A DNA stretch of 64,000 nt from Acanthopleura granulata (GCA_016165875.1 JABBOT010000032.1:1489613-1553612); one strand, 5' to 3'. Shown: positions 24,258 through 36,345, numbered from the stretch's first letter. Notes: generated by a model from the letters alone, not told the origin. A program made the numbers and translations.

Positions 24258-26647
24258 CACGGAGTGCCCACGTGACCAGCAATTCCAGTAGCGTCATATA
24301 CACGCACAAGGACTGCAAGTTCATGTCAACGATATACGTCGACTGCAGGGATTCTTCCCTCAAGAGCGTTCCAAACGAAACCTTCCCGGAAACCACAGAA
24401 AAGTTAGACCTGAGCCACAACGATCTGCACAAGATCCACAGCTACACGTTTCGGACCTTGAGTAATCTAATATGGCTGGATCTATCTTTCAACAAAATTA
24501 ACACTTTGCAGAGTCATGCGTTTGCAAAGCTGTACCGGCTGGAATACCTCAACTTAAATTCCAACGAGATTATTTTGTCCGATGAAACGTACCCTGCGAA
24601 GCTTTTTGTGCCCCTAAGGAGTCTCAAGGTTTTGCACATGGAGGACAATAAGTGTAAAAAGCAGACTGATCATTCTATTTTCCCAAAAGCTGTGGCCGCC
24701 CTCACCAACTTGAGGGAACTCTATACGGATTTCACCACATATGTGACTTTCAACAATGAATTTGCAAACTTAACAAAGCTGACCACGATATCGTCATCGG
24801 GCAGAGGCTTGCCAAATAGAAAGCACGTTAAGCAATGTTGTGTGCGACGAATGTACAATAACACGTTCACTCCATTCAAAAAAGTAGGTATCAAGCACTT
24901 TCGCCTTGCTTTTTCCTGCTTGCAAGAAATACAGGTAGATGTCTTTGAACCCTTTGATCAACTAGAGTCCTTAGAGCTAATAGGGAACCAACAGCTTGGT
25001 TTGTACTGGGCGCTACAAAGCTTACATGGACTTCAGAACCAGACAATTTCAGTTGTCAGCTTAAAAGGCGCTAATGATTATATACGTAGAACAAAACGAG
25101 ATTTTTCTCCTAACATTTTCTCCGCGCGATATTTAAGCACAATTTGCGTAGAAAAGCTGGACATGTCAGAAAATTACATTTACATGTCCAAATCTGTTCC
25201 ATTTAGTCGGCCGGATTGTCTCCGTCACCTTGACATGGCTGTGCATGTCACTGATCCGAAATTACTGATTCTTAAGCTCATACACGATAAAACTTTTCCC
25301 AATCTTCAGTTTCTGAACATCAGTACCAACACTGCAGGCGAGTCGAGCGGAATAAACACCAATGACTTTGCAAGCATCAGTTCCCTTCAGGACTCCGCCC
25401 CGTCTTTAAATCTTTATACTGTAGACTTCTCCTTCTTGCCTATGTCGTGCCAGGTTGAATCTCCGCATTTTGACACCTTGAAAGTTCTGAATATTTCTGG
25501 ATGGAACTGTACCATTGCCACCCCTCCTCTATTTCTGAACCTTGGCAATGTAACGCATCTTTCTGCTCGACAGGCAAAGCTTAATACTGGACTGATGCGA
25601 CATTTTCACAAAGGGTCATTGTTCAGAAATATGGTCAGCTTGGAAGAAGTAGATCTTTCAGAAAACGAGCTGACATCCGTGCCGGAAGATTTATTTTTGA
25701 CCAATCGTAAGCTCAAGTCTCTGATACTGTACAATAACAAACTGACTGGTCTACCAATAGAAATACTTAGGACAACGAGCTTAGGTGGATTAGACTTGAC
25801 AAGCAATGTTATCCAATACCTGACGCAGACTGAGATACAGGAAGTGGAGTTACAACGACAACGCACGCCTGATTTTCAGCTAAAACTGGCATCCAACCCT
25901 TTCGTCTGTGACTGTGGGAACTTGGAATTCCTGCGATGGCTGAACACCACCAACGTTGTCGTCGACTACGGGCCAGACTTTCTGTGTAGAGCACCGGATG
26001 GCCAACAGGAACAAATAACACACTTTATGAGGCAGTTTAAGAACTTCTCCGTCTCTTGCATGAGTCGTTCTTGGTTGAAGGTTGGTGTCGGGGGCGCGTT
26101 TGCTGTGGTCGTTCTGATCTTTGTCATTCTTGCTTATTACAGGAATCGATGGAATATTCACTACTGGTTCTACACAAACTGCCGACCTAGCCCCGATATG
26201 CTGCCGACAAGAGAGTACGACTACGATGCATTCGTTTGTTACAATCACAACGATTACGACTGGGTACACGACATCTTACAACCACACCTTGAGGAAGGGC
26301 CGTCCGAACTACGACTCTGTTTGCATCACAGGGACTTTGAAGTGGGAGAGGTGATACAGCAAAACATCGTGGACGCCGTCAATAGAAGTCGGAAAGTCAT
26401 TCTGGCCATTAGCAACAATTTCATCAGAAGTACATGGGGAGAGTATGAAATAGAAATGGCGGGCATGCGGTCCGTCCAGGAGGGTCGGGCCAACGTGATC
26501 ATATGTGTTCTGTTGGAAGAAGTTCCTATCAGGGAAATGCCGAGGTCCCTGATGAATCTCTGGCATCGCGTGACATTCCTCGTGTGGCCTCAAAGTCCCC
26601 ACGAGCAAAACGTGTTCTGGGAAAGATTAACAAGCGCTTTGGAGTAG
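24215..26647 (+). CDS. Toll-like receptor A (single cysteine cluster type)
   Basis: An 810-residue single-pass membrane receptor, a pattern-recognition molecule that should signal through TIR adaptors of the MyD88 type. Residues 1-19 look like a signal peptide. C34 and C44 form an LRRNT-like start. Leucine-rich repeats run from about 62 to 560, with many N-glycosylation sequons. The only C-terminal cap is 561-615 (NPFVCDCG, closing C615). The membrane segment is about 623-643. The TIR domain spans 667-806: box 1 YDAFVCY (670-676), box 2 RDFEVG (706-711) and box 3 FW (801-802). In box 2 the BB-loop proline of many vertebrate TLRs is V710. The ATG at 24,215 opens directly into the signal peptide, and a splice acceptor lies 70 bases upstream. 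The coding region is intronless and intact. The ligand cannot be told from sequence. Confidence 0.96.
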   Translation: MLPTALFMYILPVVTRSAHVTSNSSSVIYTHKDCKFMSTIYVDCRDSSLKSVPNETFPETTEKLDLSHNDLHKIHSYTFRTLSNLIWLDLSFNKINTLQSHAFAKLYRLEYLNLNSNEIILSDETYPAKLFVPLRSLKVLHMEDNKCKKQTDHSIFPKAVAALTNLRELYTDFTTYVTFNNEFANLTKLTTISSSGRGLPNRKHVKQCCVRRMYNNTFTPFKKVGIKHFRLAFSCLQEIQVDVFEPFDQLESLELIGNQQLGLYWALQSLHGLQNQTISVVSLKGANDYIRRTKRDFSPNIFSARYLSTICVEKLDMSENYIYMSKSVPFSRPDCLRHLDMAVHVTDPKLLILKLIHDKTFPNLQFLNISTNTAGESSGINTNDFASISSLQDSAPSLNLYTVDFSFLPMSCQVESPHFDTLKVLNISGWNCTIATPPLFLNLGNVTHLSARQAKLNTGLMRHFHKGSLFRNMVSLEEVDLSENELTSVPEDLFLTNRKLKSLILYNNKLTGLPIEILRTTSLGGLDLTSNVIQYLTQTEIQEVELQRQRTPDFQLKLASNPFVCDCGNLEFLRWLNTTNVVVDYGPDFLCRAPDGQQEQITHFMRQFKNFSVSCMSRSWLKVGVGGAFAVVVLIFVILAYYRNRWNIHYWFYTNCRPSPDMLPTREYDYDAFVCYNHNDYDWVHDILQPHLEEGPSELRLCLHHRDFEVGEVIQQNIVDAVNRSRKVILAISNNFIRSTWGEYEIEMAGMRSVQEGRANVIICVLLEEVPIREMPRSLMNLWHRVTFLVWPQSPHEQNVFWERLTSALE

Positions 26648-29600
26648 TTTTGGAAATGACTTCATTCTTTATAACCATTTTTAGATGTGCCTTGTGCCAT
26701 TTACAGGATTTTTTTAATCATATATTTTATACAGCGTTATGTATTATGGGCAAAGGAAATGCGCATGATCCCCATAAGCAGGTATGGGAGATTTTAAGGT
26801 GGGTAAATGTAATATAATATCTATATTCCTATCCATGGATGTATGTCTTAATGAGAGAAAGTCTAACAGTGTGAATATATCTTTAATAGCTGTGCAGCTT
26901 TATATCTTCTGATAATGAATCTCTAATGTCGTAATCTTTCTTTATTCGTCTTTATTGCAGTCATTTTCCCTACACGAAATGGCGTACCTTTCGTACTCCA
27001 AAATCGCTTTTTGTAGACAGCTATTACTTTTTTCTAGGTTTAACCCTCCGTCTTTCTTCATCTAATGTGTGACCATTTGCCGACAATCTCACTGTCGTCG
27101 CTCTCTGGTTTTTTTCTCTATATTGTGCATAAACTGGGACTCTACTAGTGTGCTAAGCATCCCCCAGGCCTGGCCCATTTGCAATGTTTTCTTGTTATTC
27201 TGTATACTTGTGCTAAATGTGATGACCACATAGACATTTGAGGTAATTCTAGAGCAGTGACGTCGAATAAATTACATTTTGCACAGTAATTTTTGATCTC
27301 ATTCTACTGAAGCCATTGAGGGCGGGGGTGTAAGATGTTACGTTTTAAACACCTGGATAAGTAGACGAAAACCCTAACTGAAGCAAACTGAAAAGACACC
27401 GGATTTAACCGTAACGTCTGACCATTTGCCAACTGCCACACTATCGCCGCTGCTCTGATTTTGTTCTCTGTGCTGTAATCTTGTATCGCGCATCCTTGAA
27501 AAAACCGGGATTCTGCTGGTGTACCAAGGTTCCCCGAGGCCTGGACCCTTTGCATTGGTTACAAGTCAGTGTCTACATCTGTCTTAAGTGTGACGACAAC
27601 ACAGAACATTGAGTAATTCCAGATTAGTGACGTGTGATAAATAGCAAGATAAAGTGTAAGATATAGACCAATAGCCTGCGACAATCGATGTCAGCATCCC
27701 TGGAAAAGGGAGGCTGGAAAATGCCTTAAAAGCACAATGAACTTTGTGGAATCATTGTCGCTTTTCAGCGGTGTCTGCACTGGCAAGAGGGAGACGTTTT
27801 GTGTCGTGTTGTGCATAACAAGCATCAAACTCTGAAGGAATGCTCCCATATGGAGAAAAATTGTGTGCTGTACAAAAATGTGCTTCAGTGTGCTCCAATG
27901 GGAAAATGATATACACTTATCAGTCTGATCTTTGATATTAAAGTTATGTGCTACATGTATAAGTAACGCATATCTCCGGACAACTTGTTTCAAATGACAT
28001 CAGCTTAACGATGCTCAGCCTTGATATTTCTCCACAATGTTTAGACGTCCCAGATAAAGTGTAAACAGCCAGTGCTGTACATATTTAGATTGTGTTGTGA
28101 AACCAAGCTGAAATCATTCCAAAGACGCTGTTAATGGTGACCTTTTCCCGCACAAGCAAGTTTGGGCCAAACCTGTTTTTATTTCTACTTTTGCGGTAAC
28201 GATTTGTTGGCAGGCTGTGTTCCGTAGTACTCAGAAAACAATGACCAAGTCGACCTGGGCCCCTAGTCGCCATTGCACGGAAAAGTTACCTCGTTCAATC
28301 TTCAAAATTCGTCTTCGAATTTCATCAAAAAAAGAAGAAAAAACAAACAAACATCTCCTTTGAGATTCGCATTGATAACTAGGAGTTATACATGTTGTGG
28401 TGCGGACTTTTACGGTGGCACTTAAGACTTGTGGCAGCGGCATGACTGCTTTCTTAAGGTGCTTGTTTTTAAGTGACTGTCTCCCGAGATTTGAGTTTAA
28501 TCCTATTATCGTAAAAAAATGCACGATTCCTTCTCTTGCATTCTTCTTGGTCACTTGGTGCCAAGTGAAGGTCGGATCACCTGTCATGTATTACCATTTG
28601 TCTGCCACCATGAAGTCGTCTCTGCTGTAGATATTCTTTCTATACTGCTGCCTTCAATACATTCGCATATATCTTGGCGATAACATGTCCAAACTAGGAA
28701 GCGGATTATGGCTACCAGTGTGATGAAAACATACAAAATAAAATGAAATATACGGAAAACGTTTAAAACCACCCAGAAAGGCCTCCAACCTCACTTAAAA
28801 ATCGAAAAAATAATCTGAAAAATTGTATATATACTGTTATCGAGATAAAGAGTATCTGATGACATTGGCCAACGCCCAATAAATATGAGCAAGAGCATCG
28901 CCAGCTACACTGTCAAACATTATGATATATTTTGGACTGTGTATGTATTGGTCGAACATGAACACAGTCTACACAGTAAACCGGGATCAGTCGCAAGATG
29001 GTGGATTTATATGACGAAAGCCATGATCTTCGGGTAGATTATGTTTTCTGTACGAAAGAAATCCGTCAAAATTTTCAGCGTACACACTGCTGTTGTACAA
29101 GGGCTTAGTTGTGATACTCACTGCTTTTGGTGATATTTCCGGTTCCATTCTTCTATTAGCCGACAATTTGCCAATAAAGGATTTAAACCAAGGTTAGCAA
29201 CTCTACTTTATGGACTCCTCGCATGTAGTACCATGTGTAAATGTATGCTAATACCTCAAGCACTAGGCCCTACATTTATTTATTTATGCATTTGTATTAT
29301 ACACCGTTCTCATTATGGCCCTTTTTTGCTCAAGAATTCCATCATTTATATTGTACGCTTATTTATACCGTAGCGAAAAATGCACCCTCGGACAGATGGC
29401 AGAGCGAAGAAGTAAAGAATATTTTAATGATGTACTTTCTCGCATTTTAATGGCTGTAATGGTTTAATCTTAAATTAAATGTACCGATACACTTAAAATG
29501 GTAATGTAAATTACCCATTTCTGTTTGTTTTGCTTTTGAATGCAGAATTACTTAAATAATCAGATGGTGTTATGGATTACCACTGACATTTCTCACGGAA

Positions 29601-29940
29601 GGGATTAACATCTGAGTTTATCTGGAGATTACCCCTCTGACGCACGATTAGATATTCCAGGGTGAAGTGTCAGGACGTTCATAAATGTATTGGTATATCT
29701 TGGCTGAGCAATAGAAAGAAAAAAGCTTATCTAAAAGAGTAGCATCCTGCAAAGAGAGAATAAATTGCACGTTATATATAAACAAGTTTCGGACTATTTA
29801 TTAGGCACGTAGCCTAAAATATTTAATAAGAGTGACTACTTCGTGAGCTCTGGACAGAGTTTCGGTTACAGAAAAGAATTATCACCGAAAAAAACAATGT
29901 ACATTTAGAAATCTATGTAAATATATCAGGGCATTTTCGA
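26648..29940. other. 3' flank of TLR A, tail of unit A
   Basis: The 3' UTR presumably starts here. Candidate polyadenylation motifs AATAAA include one near 27,267. Apart from the dispersed repeat at 27,065-27,640, I recognise no gene. The rest aligns with 55,450-58,644 in unit B at roughly 90% identity by eye. Short frames near 27,700 and 28,400 are not conserved as ORFs in unit B. Confidence 0.6.
27065..27640. repeat. Dimer of the ~350 bp dispersed repeat, downstream of TLR A
   Basis: Two head-to-tail copies. TGTGACCATTTGCC near 27,067 recurs as TCTGACCATTTGCC near 27,417, 350 bases later. Blocks such as CTCTGGTTTT, GGGACTCTACTAGTGTGCTA against GGGATTCTGCTGGTGTACCA, CCGAGGCCTGG and the CTAAATGTGATGACCACATA block recur in the same order. 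The unit B equivalent is 55,887-56,470. Confidence 0.75.
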
Positions 29941-30293
29941 GGCGTTTCGAGGGAAAAAGTAATGGAATACAAAGCACCATCTGTTGGTCAATTTCAACAC
30001 ATGTTTTTATTTTATCGATGAGCAACGTGCCTCTGAGATATAAGGGAAGGTTGTGAAAAATGCCCATACATGAGAAATCCGGTTAATATGCGTTTAAGGT
30101 TGGTAGCCTATATGTAAATATCTCTTCTCGATTAGTCAGGCTTATTGCCATAGCCGGAAGTGTTCAAGACCGATTGTGTGCCTGGGAAGTGGTCACACAA
30201 GAGGATGAGACTTGTCCATCCACAGGTTTGGTTTAGCCAATCTGCATTGTTCCTGACGATATGAATACACACTCCGTCAGTGGGGTGGGTCAG

Positions 30294-30858
30294 TGTCACG
30301 CCTATCTTATACTGTGAACATGTAGAACTCTCCTGTGCCAGAGTTAGTTTTGGTGACAATACATATCAGAAAATTGTCGAGGCGTATTTCTCGTTCCTGT
30401 TATCTAAATGGCACTCAAAGCTGACGACAACCAAACAACCACAGTGTAAGTGTAAGATTTACAGTTAGACATGCATGTACATGTAAACGGGATCATATAC
30501 GGTGTCAAATTTGTTTTGAAAATAAGGCGTTTAAGGAGCGCGGTGACAGTTTGAGAGACAACAACAACGCCTGTGTTGAATTGTGTGCATTTCCATGCGA
30601 ACTCCACGGGACTTATTGACACTCAACGAAACGTAGTAAATACGCATTACATAACGTTGTGTATTTGTACCATTACATTATCGTTATGCCTGAACTTTCT
30701 CAACCTAGAACGTGTATATTAAATTCAGTTGTTGATTCGACACTGTTTTATTGTGTTTCAGTTATTTACCTCAGCATGGTTCGGCAATAAAGGCGACTTG
30801 TTGCAGAACTTTGCGTGGTTATCTAATCTGTTAAAGCCCTCCGGGGTGAGGCAGCACA
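30294..30858 (+). repeat. BEL 5' LTR
   Basis: 565 bp, TG...CA ends (TGTCACGCC to GGCAGCACA). It matches the 3' LTR at about 98%. The differences are scattered substitutions with no indel. Confidence 0.97.
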
Positions 30859-31202
30859 GTAAATAAACTCTGACCGACTGGTTGTTTCCACGTTACCACG
30901 GACACAGGAGAGACCGCTACACGGCCAGCCTATACAGGAGTAGCTACGGGCACTGGACATCGTTCATCGCACGACGCACCGCACAACGGTCAACGCCTGT
31001 TTCAGCGAACCCTTACAGCCTGTGCCACAGTGGACAAACCTCACAAAAACGGTAACCTGCGTAAAGGACCCTTGTGTATAATACATATGTATAGCACACA
31101 CAAAACATTAATTTTCTTGATTCGCATAAGCCAATAAGGGCATTTATACATGCTATGCTTCGGTGAACTGTGTCCAGGAAAATCAAGAAAACATATCCCA
31201 GT

Positions 31203-33333
31203 ATGGATATCGATAAAACAGACAACAGTGTTGCATCATCTTCCCAGGAAACATCAGCAAACACCATTATACGGCCAGATAAAACCATGAATAACTCTAC
31301 ATGCCATGAGTTGTCAGTTAAGCTAACAAATGCTTGGGAAAACAGTTGAAGAACATTTAGATCAACGTGAAAACTGTCCAAATGAGTTAATAGCGCTACG
31401 TAAAGCTGAGAGAGCATTATCTCAATCTTATGACTTTTATCGGTCAACCTCAGCTCAATATATCGCTCTACTCCACGCGATAGACACTCAAGAAAGTACT
31501 GACGAGATAGAATTTCGTGTTTCTCTACATATCGCGAACTCCGAAGTAGTAAACAAAGCCATGTCAGATGTCAACGAGCGTATTGACCGCGTATTGGAGA
31601 CATTGTCGAACAGATCAAGAGGCTCACGCTCTCACCAAAGTAGATCGTCAGCGGTGTCTTTAATTGCCAAGATGCATGCCAGGGCCGAGGCAGCAAAGGC
31701 TAAGACAACCTTTAGTTTACAAGAAGCTGACCTTCGTAAACGCCACGCGCAGATTAACGAACAGCAACAAATAGCCGCAGCCCGGTCTGCACGCGAAAAG
31801 GCCAATTTGGAAGCTGATTTGGAAGTTTTACAACAGCGAAGAGATGTAGCGGCAGCGGAAGCGGAACTCAGAGCAGTACAAGGAAGTGAAGTCAACATAC
31901 CGTCACATCACGAGCCAATAAACCTCTTGCTACCATCTGAAAACCCAGTACAGCGAACACTGCGTTATGTTGAGAAACACTCGATCGAAAATTTACATGA
32001 ATGTTCCTTCGTCGGTACTAATAATCGCAATGCACAAAATCTGTCTGGTGATCCAGTTATATCGCAAACACCGATTGCGCAACCTGATGTTTCAAACTGT
32101 TATACCAATACCTCTCCTAGAACTGGGAAAAAGCCTGGAGAGTACGAATGTCGACTCTCACAACGTCACACGTTCTGACCTCGACCCGAGAGCCCCAAGT
32201 TACGTACCCCAAGTTAACAGTCGACACAGTCGGGCTAACGAGAACACAATGGCTAATGACTTTTCAGCGTTCTTACTCAGACGGGACCTACTTCTGACAA
32301 GACTCAGTTTAATGATAAGCCAGAATCTTACACGATGTGGAAGTTGAGTTTTCAGAACGTTATGCAGGAATTACAAGTCAACCCCCGTGAAGAGCTAGAC
32401 CTGTTAATTAAATGGCTCGGACCGGAATCCACGAAACATGCCCATAGTCTCCGAGCAGCCAATGCCAGAGATCCAGCAATAGGACGAAAAAGGGTCTGGG
32501 AACGTTTAGACGAACGCTACGGCTGTCCAGAGATGATTGAAGCGGCCTTGAGGTCAAAGCTTTCACATTTTCCAAAGCTGACGAACAGGGATGCTCCAAA
32601 ATTGTACGAACTGTGCGATGTCCTTTCAGAGATTTCATCCATCAAGGAAGACCCTATGTACAAAGCATCGCTCTCTTACTTCGACAGCTCGACTGGGATA
32701 ATTCCAATCGTGAGCAAGCTTCCGTATGGTATGCAGGAAAAGTGGACAACGCATGCTTCGAACTTCAAAAAACAAAATGGAGTTACATTCCCACCATTCA
32801 GTTGTTTTGTGGACTTTATCAAGGAGCTCGCGAAAACGAAGAACGACCCAAGTTTTCGTTACGAGGAATCATCCCCCTCCTCCGTTAAAAACAGACAATC
32901 AGTTCAACCACATGAGAAAAGTGTTCTGACGAGAAAAACAGAAATCATGAAATCGGTAGATCCCGGAAAGGTCCTAAATCCGAGTGTTCATTGCCCCCTC
33001 CACAAGACCAAGCACCCACTTAACAAATGTAGGACGTTCAAGCAGAAGCCCATAGAAGAACGCAACAAACTCATAAAGGATTTTGGCATCTGTTTTAGAT
33101 GCTGTGCAACAACCGAACACATGTCTCGTGAATGCAAGGCCGTCATCGAATTTTCCGAGTGTGGAAGCTTAAAACACCCTTCTGCATTACACAGAAATAC
33201 AGAGTCTTCTGGGAAAACCGCAACAGTTCCTTCTTCCAGAGCTAATGGCGGGGAGAAAGTCTGTCTAGCAGGCGCAAATTCACCCTCACCCTTCTTAACA
33301 AATGTTACCTCTCAATGCACGGAGATTTGTTGA
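31203..33333 (+). pseudogene. gag: BEL Gag (broken)
   Basis: Structural nucleocapsid polyprotein of the BEL element. A likely start is the ATG at 31,203, whose frame stops at 31,347-31,349. The match then continues in another frame from about 31,345. The N-terminal part (to about 31,900) is alanine- and glutamate-rich coiled coil. Further frame changes occur near 32,140 and 32,310. The part after 32,335 carries the BEL capsid-like region (EELDLLIKWLGPES) and a zinc knuckle at 33,091-33,135 with spacing C-X2-C-X5-H-X4-C, followed by a second degenerate one (ECGSLKHPSALH). An in-frame TGA at 33,331-33,333 separates it from the protease. The breaks make it a pseudogene. Confidence 0.9.
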
Positions 33334-34539
33334 GGAGACTTTGAAGGAAAATCATGTGGGAAAACCATACAAGTCAAAGTATATCCACAGGGAAACCCAC
33401 AGATTGCACAAATCATCTACGCTATTCTCGACGATCAAAGCAATGCGTCGTTAGCCCGCTCTGATTTCTTCAACCGTTTTACGTCAACTACGAGCACAAT
33501 CACATACACATTATCTTCATGTTCTGGATTTGTTGTAATGACCGGCAGGAAGACCACGAACTTTATGGTAGAAGCCCTGGATGGGAGCACAGTTGTTCAG
33601 ATTTCGACACTGATCGAGTGTAATCAGATTCCGAACATGAGAAAAGAAATCCCCACAACGGAAGTTGCGTTCCACCACCCACATCTGTACAGTATTGCTC
33701 GACATATCCCGACCATAAATGACAACGCAGAAATCCTCCTCCTTATCGGGAGAGATGTTGTCGAAGTTCACCATGTTCTTGACCAACGCATCGGACCAAG
33801 AGGAACCCCGTATGCCCAAAAATTACCCTTAGGATGGGTAATAATAGGGGAGGCATGTTTAGGGAAGGTACACGCACCGAATATGGTGAATGTAAATAAG
33901 ACCCACCTCCAGGACAATGGACGTCGCTCAGTCTTCCGCCCATGTCCAAACAGATTTGACTTGAAGCGAACGCCTACGGACTACAGACTTTCAGGGGGCC
34001 CGATGATTCTTTCTGAAGATGATTACATCGACTCATCGCTCTTTGAAACCACAAAAAACGATAACAAAACAGGAATGTCTATGGAAGACAAGCTTTCCAT
34101 AGAAATAATGGACAAAGGAGTCTACAGAGAGAAAGGAGGGAATTGCACTGCTCCGCTTCCTTTAAAAGATCCTAGACCTTGGTTACCAAACAACCGCCAA
34201 CAGGCTATAAAACGAGCAAAGAATCTCCACAACAGCCTGAGAAAGGATCCCTTAAAACGCGAACACTTCGTCAATTTTATGCAAGGCATACTTGACCAAA
34301 ACCATGCAGAATTAGCGCCGCCGTTGAAAGACCAAGAAGAATGTTGGTATCTTCCGCTTTTCGGGGTTTATCACCCTAAAAAACCAGGCCAGATACGTGG
34401 TGTATTTGATTCTTCTGCCCAGTACGAAGGATTGTCTTTGAATAATGTTTTGCTGTGTGGACCAGACCTTACCAACAGCCTTTTAGGCATACTTCTTCGC
34501 TTGCGACTGGAACCTATTGCAATTACAGGGGATATCTAA
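33334..34539 (+). pseudogene. pol: BEL Pol: protease and N-terminal reverse transcriptase
   Basis: Continues in the same frame as Gag after the TGA at 33,331. The aspartic protease active-site motif DDQS is at 33,430-33,441, and the later GRDV motif is near 33,746-33,757. The RT domain begins around 34,300 with a GVYHPKKPGQIRGVFDSSA motif typical of BEL elements. A TAA at 34,537-34,539 interrupts the RT at its first palm region, and the same frame resumes directly after it. This is a simple nonsense change. No readthrough signal is evident. Confidence 0.92.
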
Positions 34540-36345
34540 CAGATGTTTCATTGTTTTCTGGTGAGGCCAGATCACAGAAACTTCTTAAGGTTTTTCTGGT
34601 ACGAAGAGAACAACCCCGACAAAAACCTCGTCGAATATAGAATGAGAGTACACGTATTCGGCAACTGTGCCTCACCCGCAGTGGCAACATACGGTATTCG
34701 TAAGGCTGCAGAAGAAGCAGAACCCGTTTATGGATCTGACGTCAAGGAATTCGTTAATAAGGACTTCTACGTGGACGATGCGCTCAAGTCACTCTCTTCG
34801 CCCAATGATGCCATCGACCTGATGAAACGGACTCAAGAGGCTCTCATGCATGCTGGCAATCTACGTCTTCATAAAATTGCTTCCAATAGCGTAGAGGTAA
34901 TGGAGGTTTTTCCCACAGAGGACCGAGCCAAAGACTTGAAAGATCTGGATCTTGGATCAGATACCTTACCCCTTCAGAGAAGCTTAGGGCTTTATTGGGA
35001 TCTCAAGCCCGATACATTCAGATTCCAGGTAAGCCCTGAGGACAAACCATACACCAGGAGAGGGATTTTGTCTACGATAAACAGCCTCTATGACCCCTTA
35101 GGTTTTGTATCACCAGTCCTTATTCGTGGAAGAATATTGTTCAGAGAACTCATGGCGCAGAAGATGACATGGGACGAACCACTCTGCCCAGAGTTACAGA
35201 GGGAATGGAACAACTGGAAATTATCTCTCTCACTTCTCAATAATTTCCAGATACCAAGGTCATATGTTGGACTCTCTTTGAAGCACATGGATAACGTCGA
35301 ACTCCATATTTTCTCAGATGCGTCTGAAAAGGCGATTGCGGCAGTGGCTTATCTCAGAGCTATAGACAACTATGGTAACACCCGCACTGGCTTTGTCTTA
35401 GGAAAGACAAAAGTCGCCCCTAAGCATGGGCACACTTTTCCCAGACTAGAATTGTGCGCCGCGGTTCTAGCAGTGGAAATTACAGAGACAATCTGTGATC
35501 ATCTCAACCTGCCATTGTCAATAGCCCATTTCTCCACCGATAGCCGTATTGTTCTGGGCTATATCTGTAATCAAACCCGTCGCTTTTACGTTTACGTGAG
35601 CAACCGGATTGCACGCATCCGAAAGTCAACTGACCCAAGTCAGTGGAAGTATGTTTCTACACAACGTAACCCTGCAGACCAAGCAACTCGGTCTATCCCG
35701 TCGTCAGATCTTGAAACAAGTACCTGGTTAACTGGCTCTTTCCAGCTGGATGAAGAGGACAGGGCAGAGTCTTACCCTCTGGAAGATCCCGACAACGACA
35801 AAGAACTAAGGCCCCAAGTTGTGACACTGGACACAAACGTTCAGATAAAGTTGGGACCTCATCGATTCGAACGATTTTCTTCGTGGAAGAGACTCGTGAA
35901 CGCAATCGTAAACCTGAGGAAACTTGCTATCTCTCGACATAAGGATACGAAACAGTTGGCAGATGTTGATTTATATGTCAGTGCAGAGAAATTCATCATC
36001 AGACAGGTCCAGGAAGAGGTCTACGCTTCAGAAATCAAAGCACTCAAGGACGGCAAACCCTTGCCCACGAACAGTTCTCTGCTTCCACTGAATCCTCTCC
36101 TTGATGACACAGGCGTGTTGTGCGTTGGTGGCAGGCTTAACCGCTCTACATTGGCAACAGGAGAAAAGAATCCGTACATCATCCCCCCTCGGCATCACAT
36201 GGCAACGTTACTCGTGAGGCACTATCACCAGAGTGTGCAGCACCAGGGACGTCACTTAACACAGGGCGCTGTGAGGTCAGGTGGATTGTGGATTATCGGA
36301 GGTAAACGGCTTATAGGTACAATCCTTCGTCGGTGCGTCATCTTA
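34540..36345 (+). pseudogene. pol: BEL Pol: RT palm, RNase H, integrase zinc region
   Basis: Same frame as the preceding piece. The RT catalytic motif YVDD lies at 34,768-34,779. RNase H follows, with its first aspartate in HIFSDASEKA (35,317-35,319), a FPRLELCAAVLA block and a later FSTDSRIVLGY block. The integrase N-terminal zinc-binding histidines lie near 36,190-36,255 (HHMATLLVRHYHQ). The frame is lost near 36,345, beside a run of five G, by a single-base change in length. Beyond it the open frame runs on meaninglessly to 36,423. Confidence 0.92.

Larger units (their letters stand above)
12219..29940 (+). other. Tandem segmental duplication, unit A
   Basis: This 17.7 kb unit is repeated in the same orientation as unit B (29,940-58,644). 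Homology starts at GCGATTCGAGGTGAAAAGTA, matched by GCGTTTCGAGGGAAAAAGTA at about 29,942. It ends at ATATCAGGGCATTTTCG, matched by ATATCAGGGTATTTTCG at about 58,644. Matching blocks include 13,530/42,300, 14,200/43,490, 19,000/46,430, 21,237/50,071, 24,215/53,017 and 28,900/57,700. Unit A lacks the BEL element and the PNMA-like block. It has its own extra stretch at 16,140-17,990. The single recognised gene is TLR A. Confidence 0.93.

Noticed and set aside
25880..26269. 129-codon - strand frame, also at 54,682-55,071
   Set aside because: Antisense shadow of the TLR coding region, conserved only because the sense strand is.
31013..31447. 144-codon - strand frame in the BEL leader/Gag
   Set aside because: Antisense to the element, no recognisable domain.
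33331..33333. Programmed TGA readthrough between Gag and Pol of the BEL element
   Set aside because: BEL elements usually have one continuous Gag-Pol frame. With another stop and several frameshifts in the same copy, a nonsense mutation is simpler.
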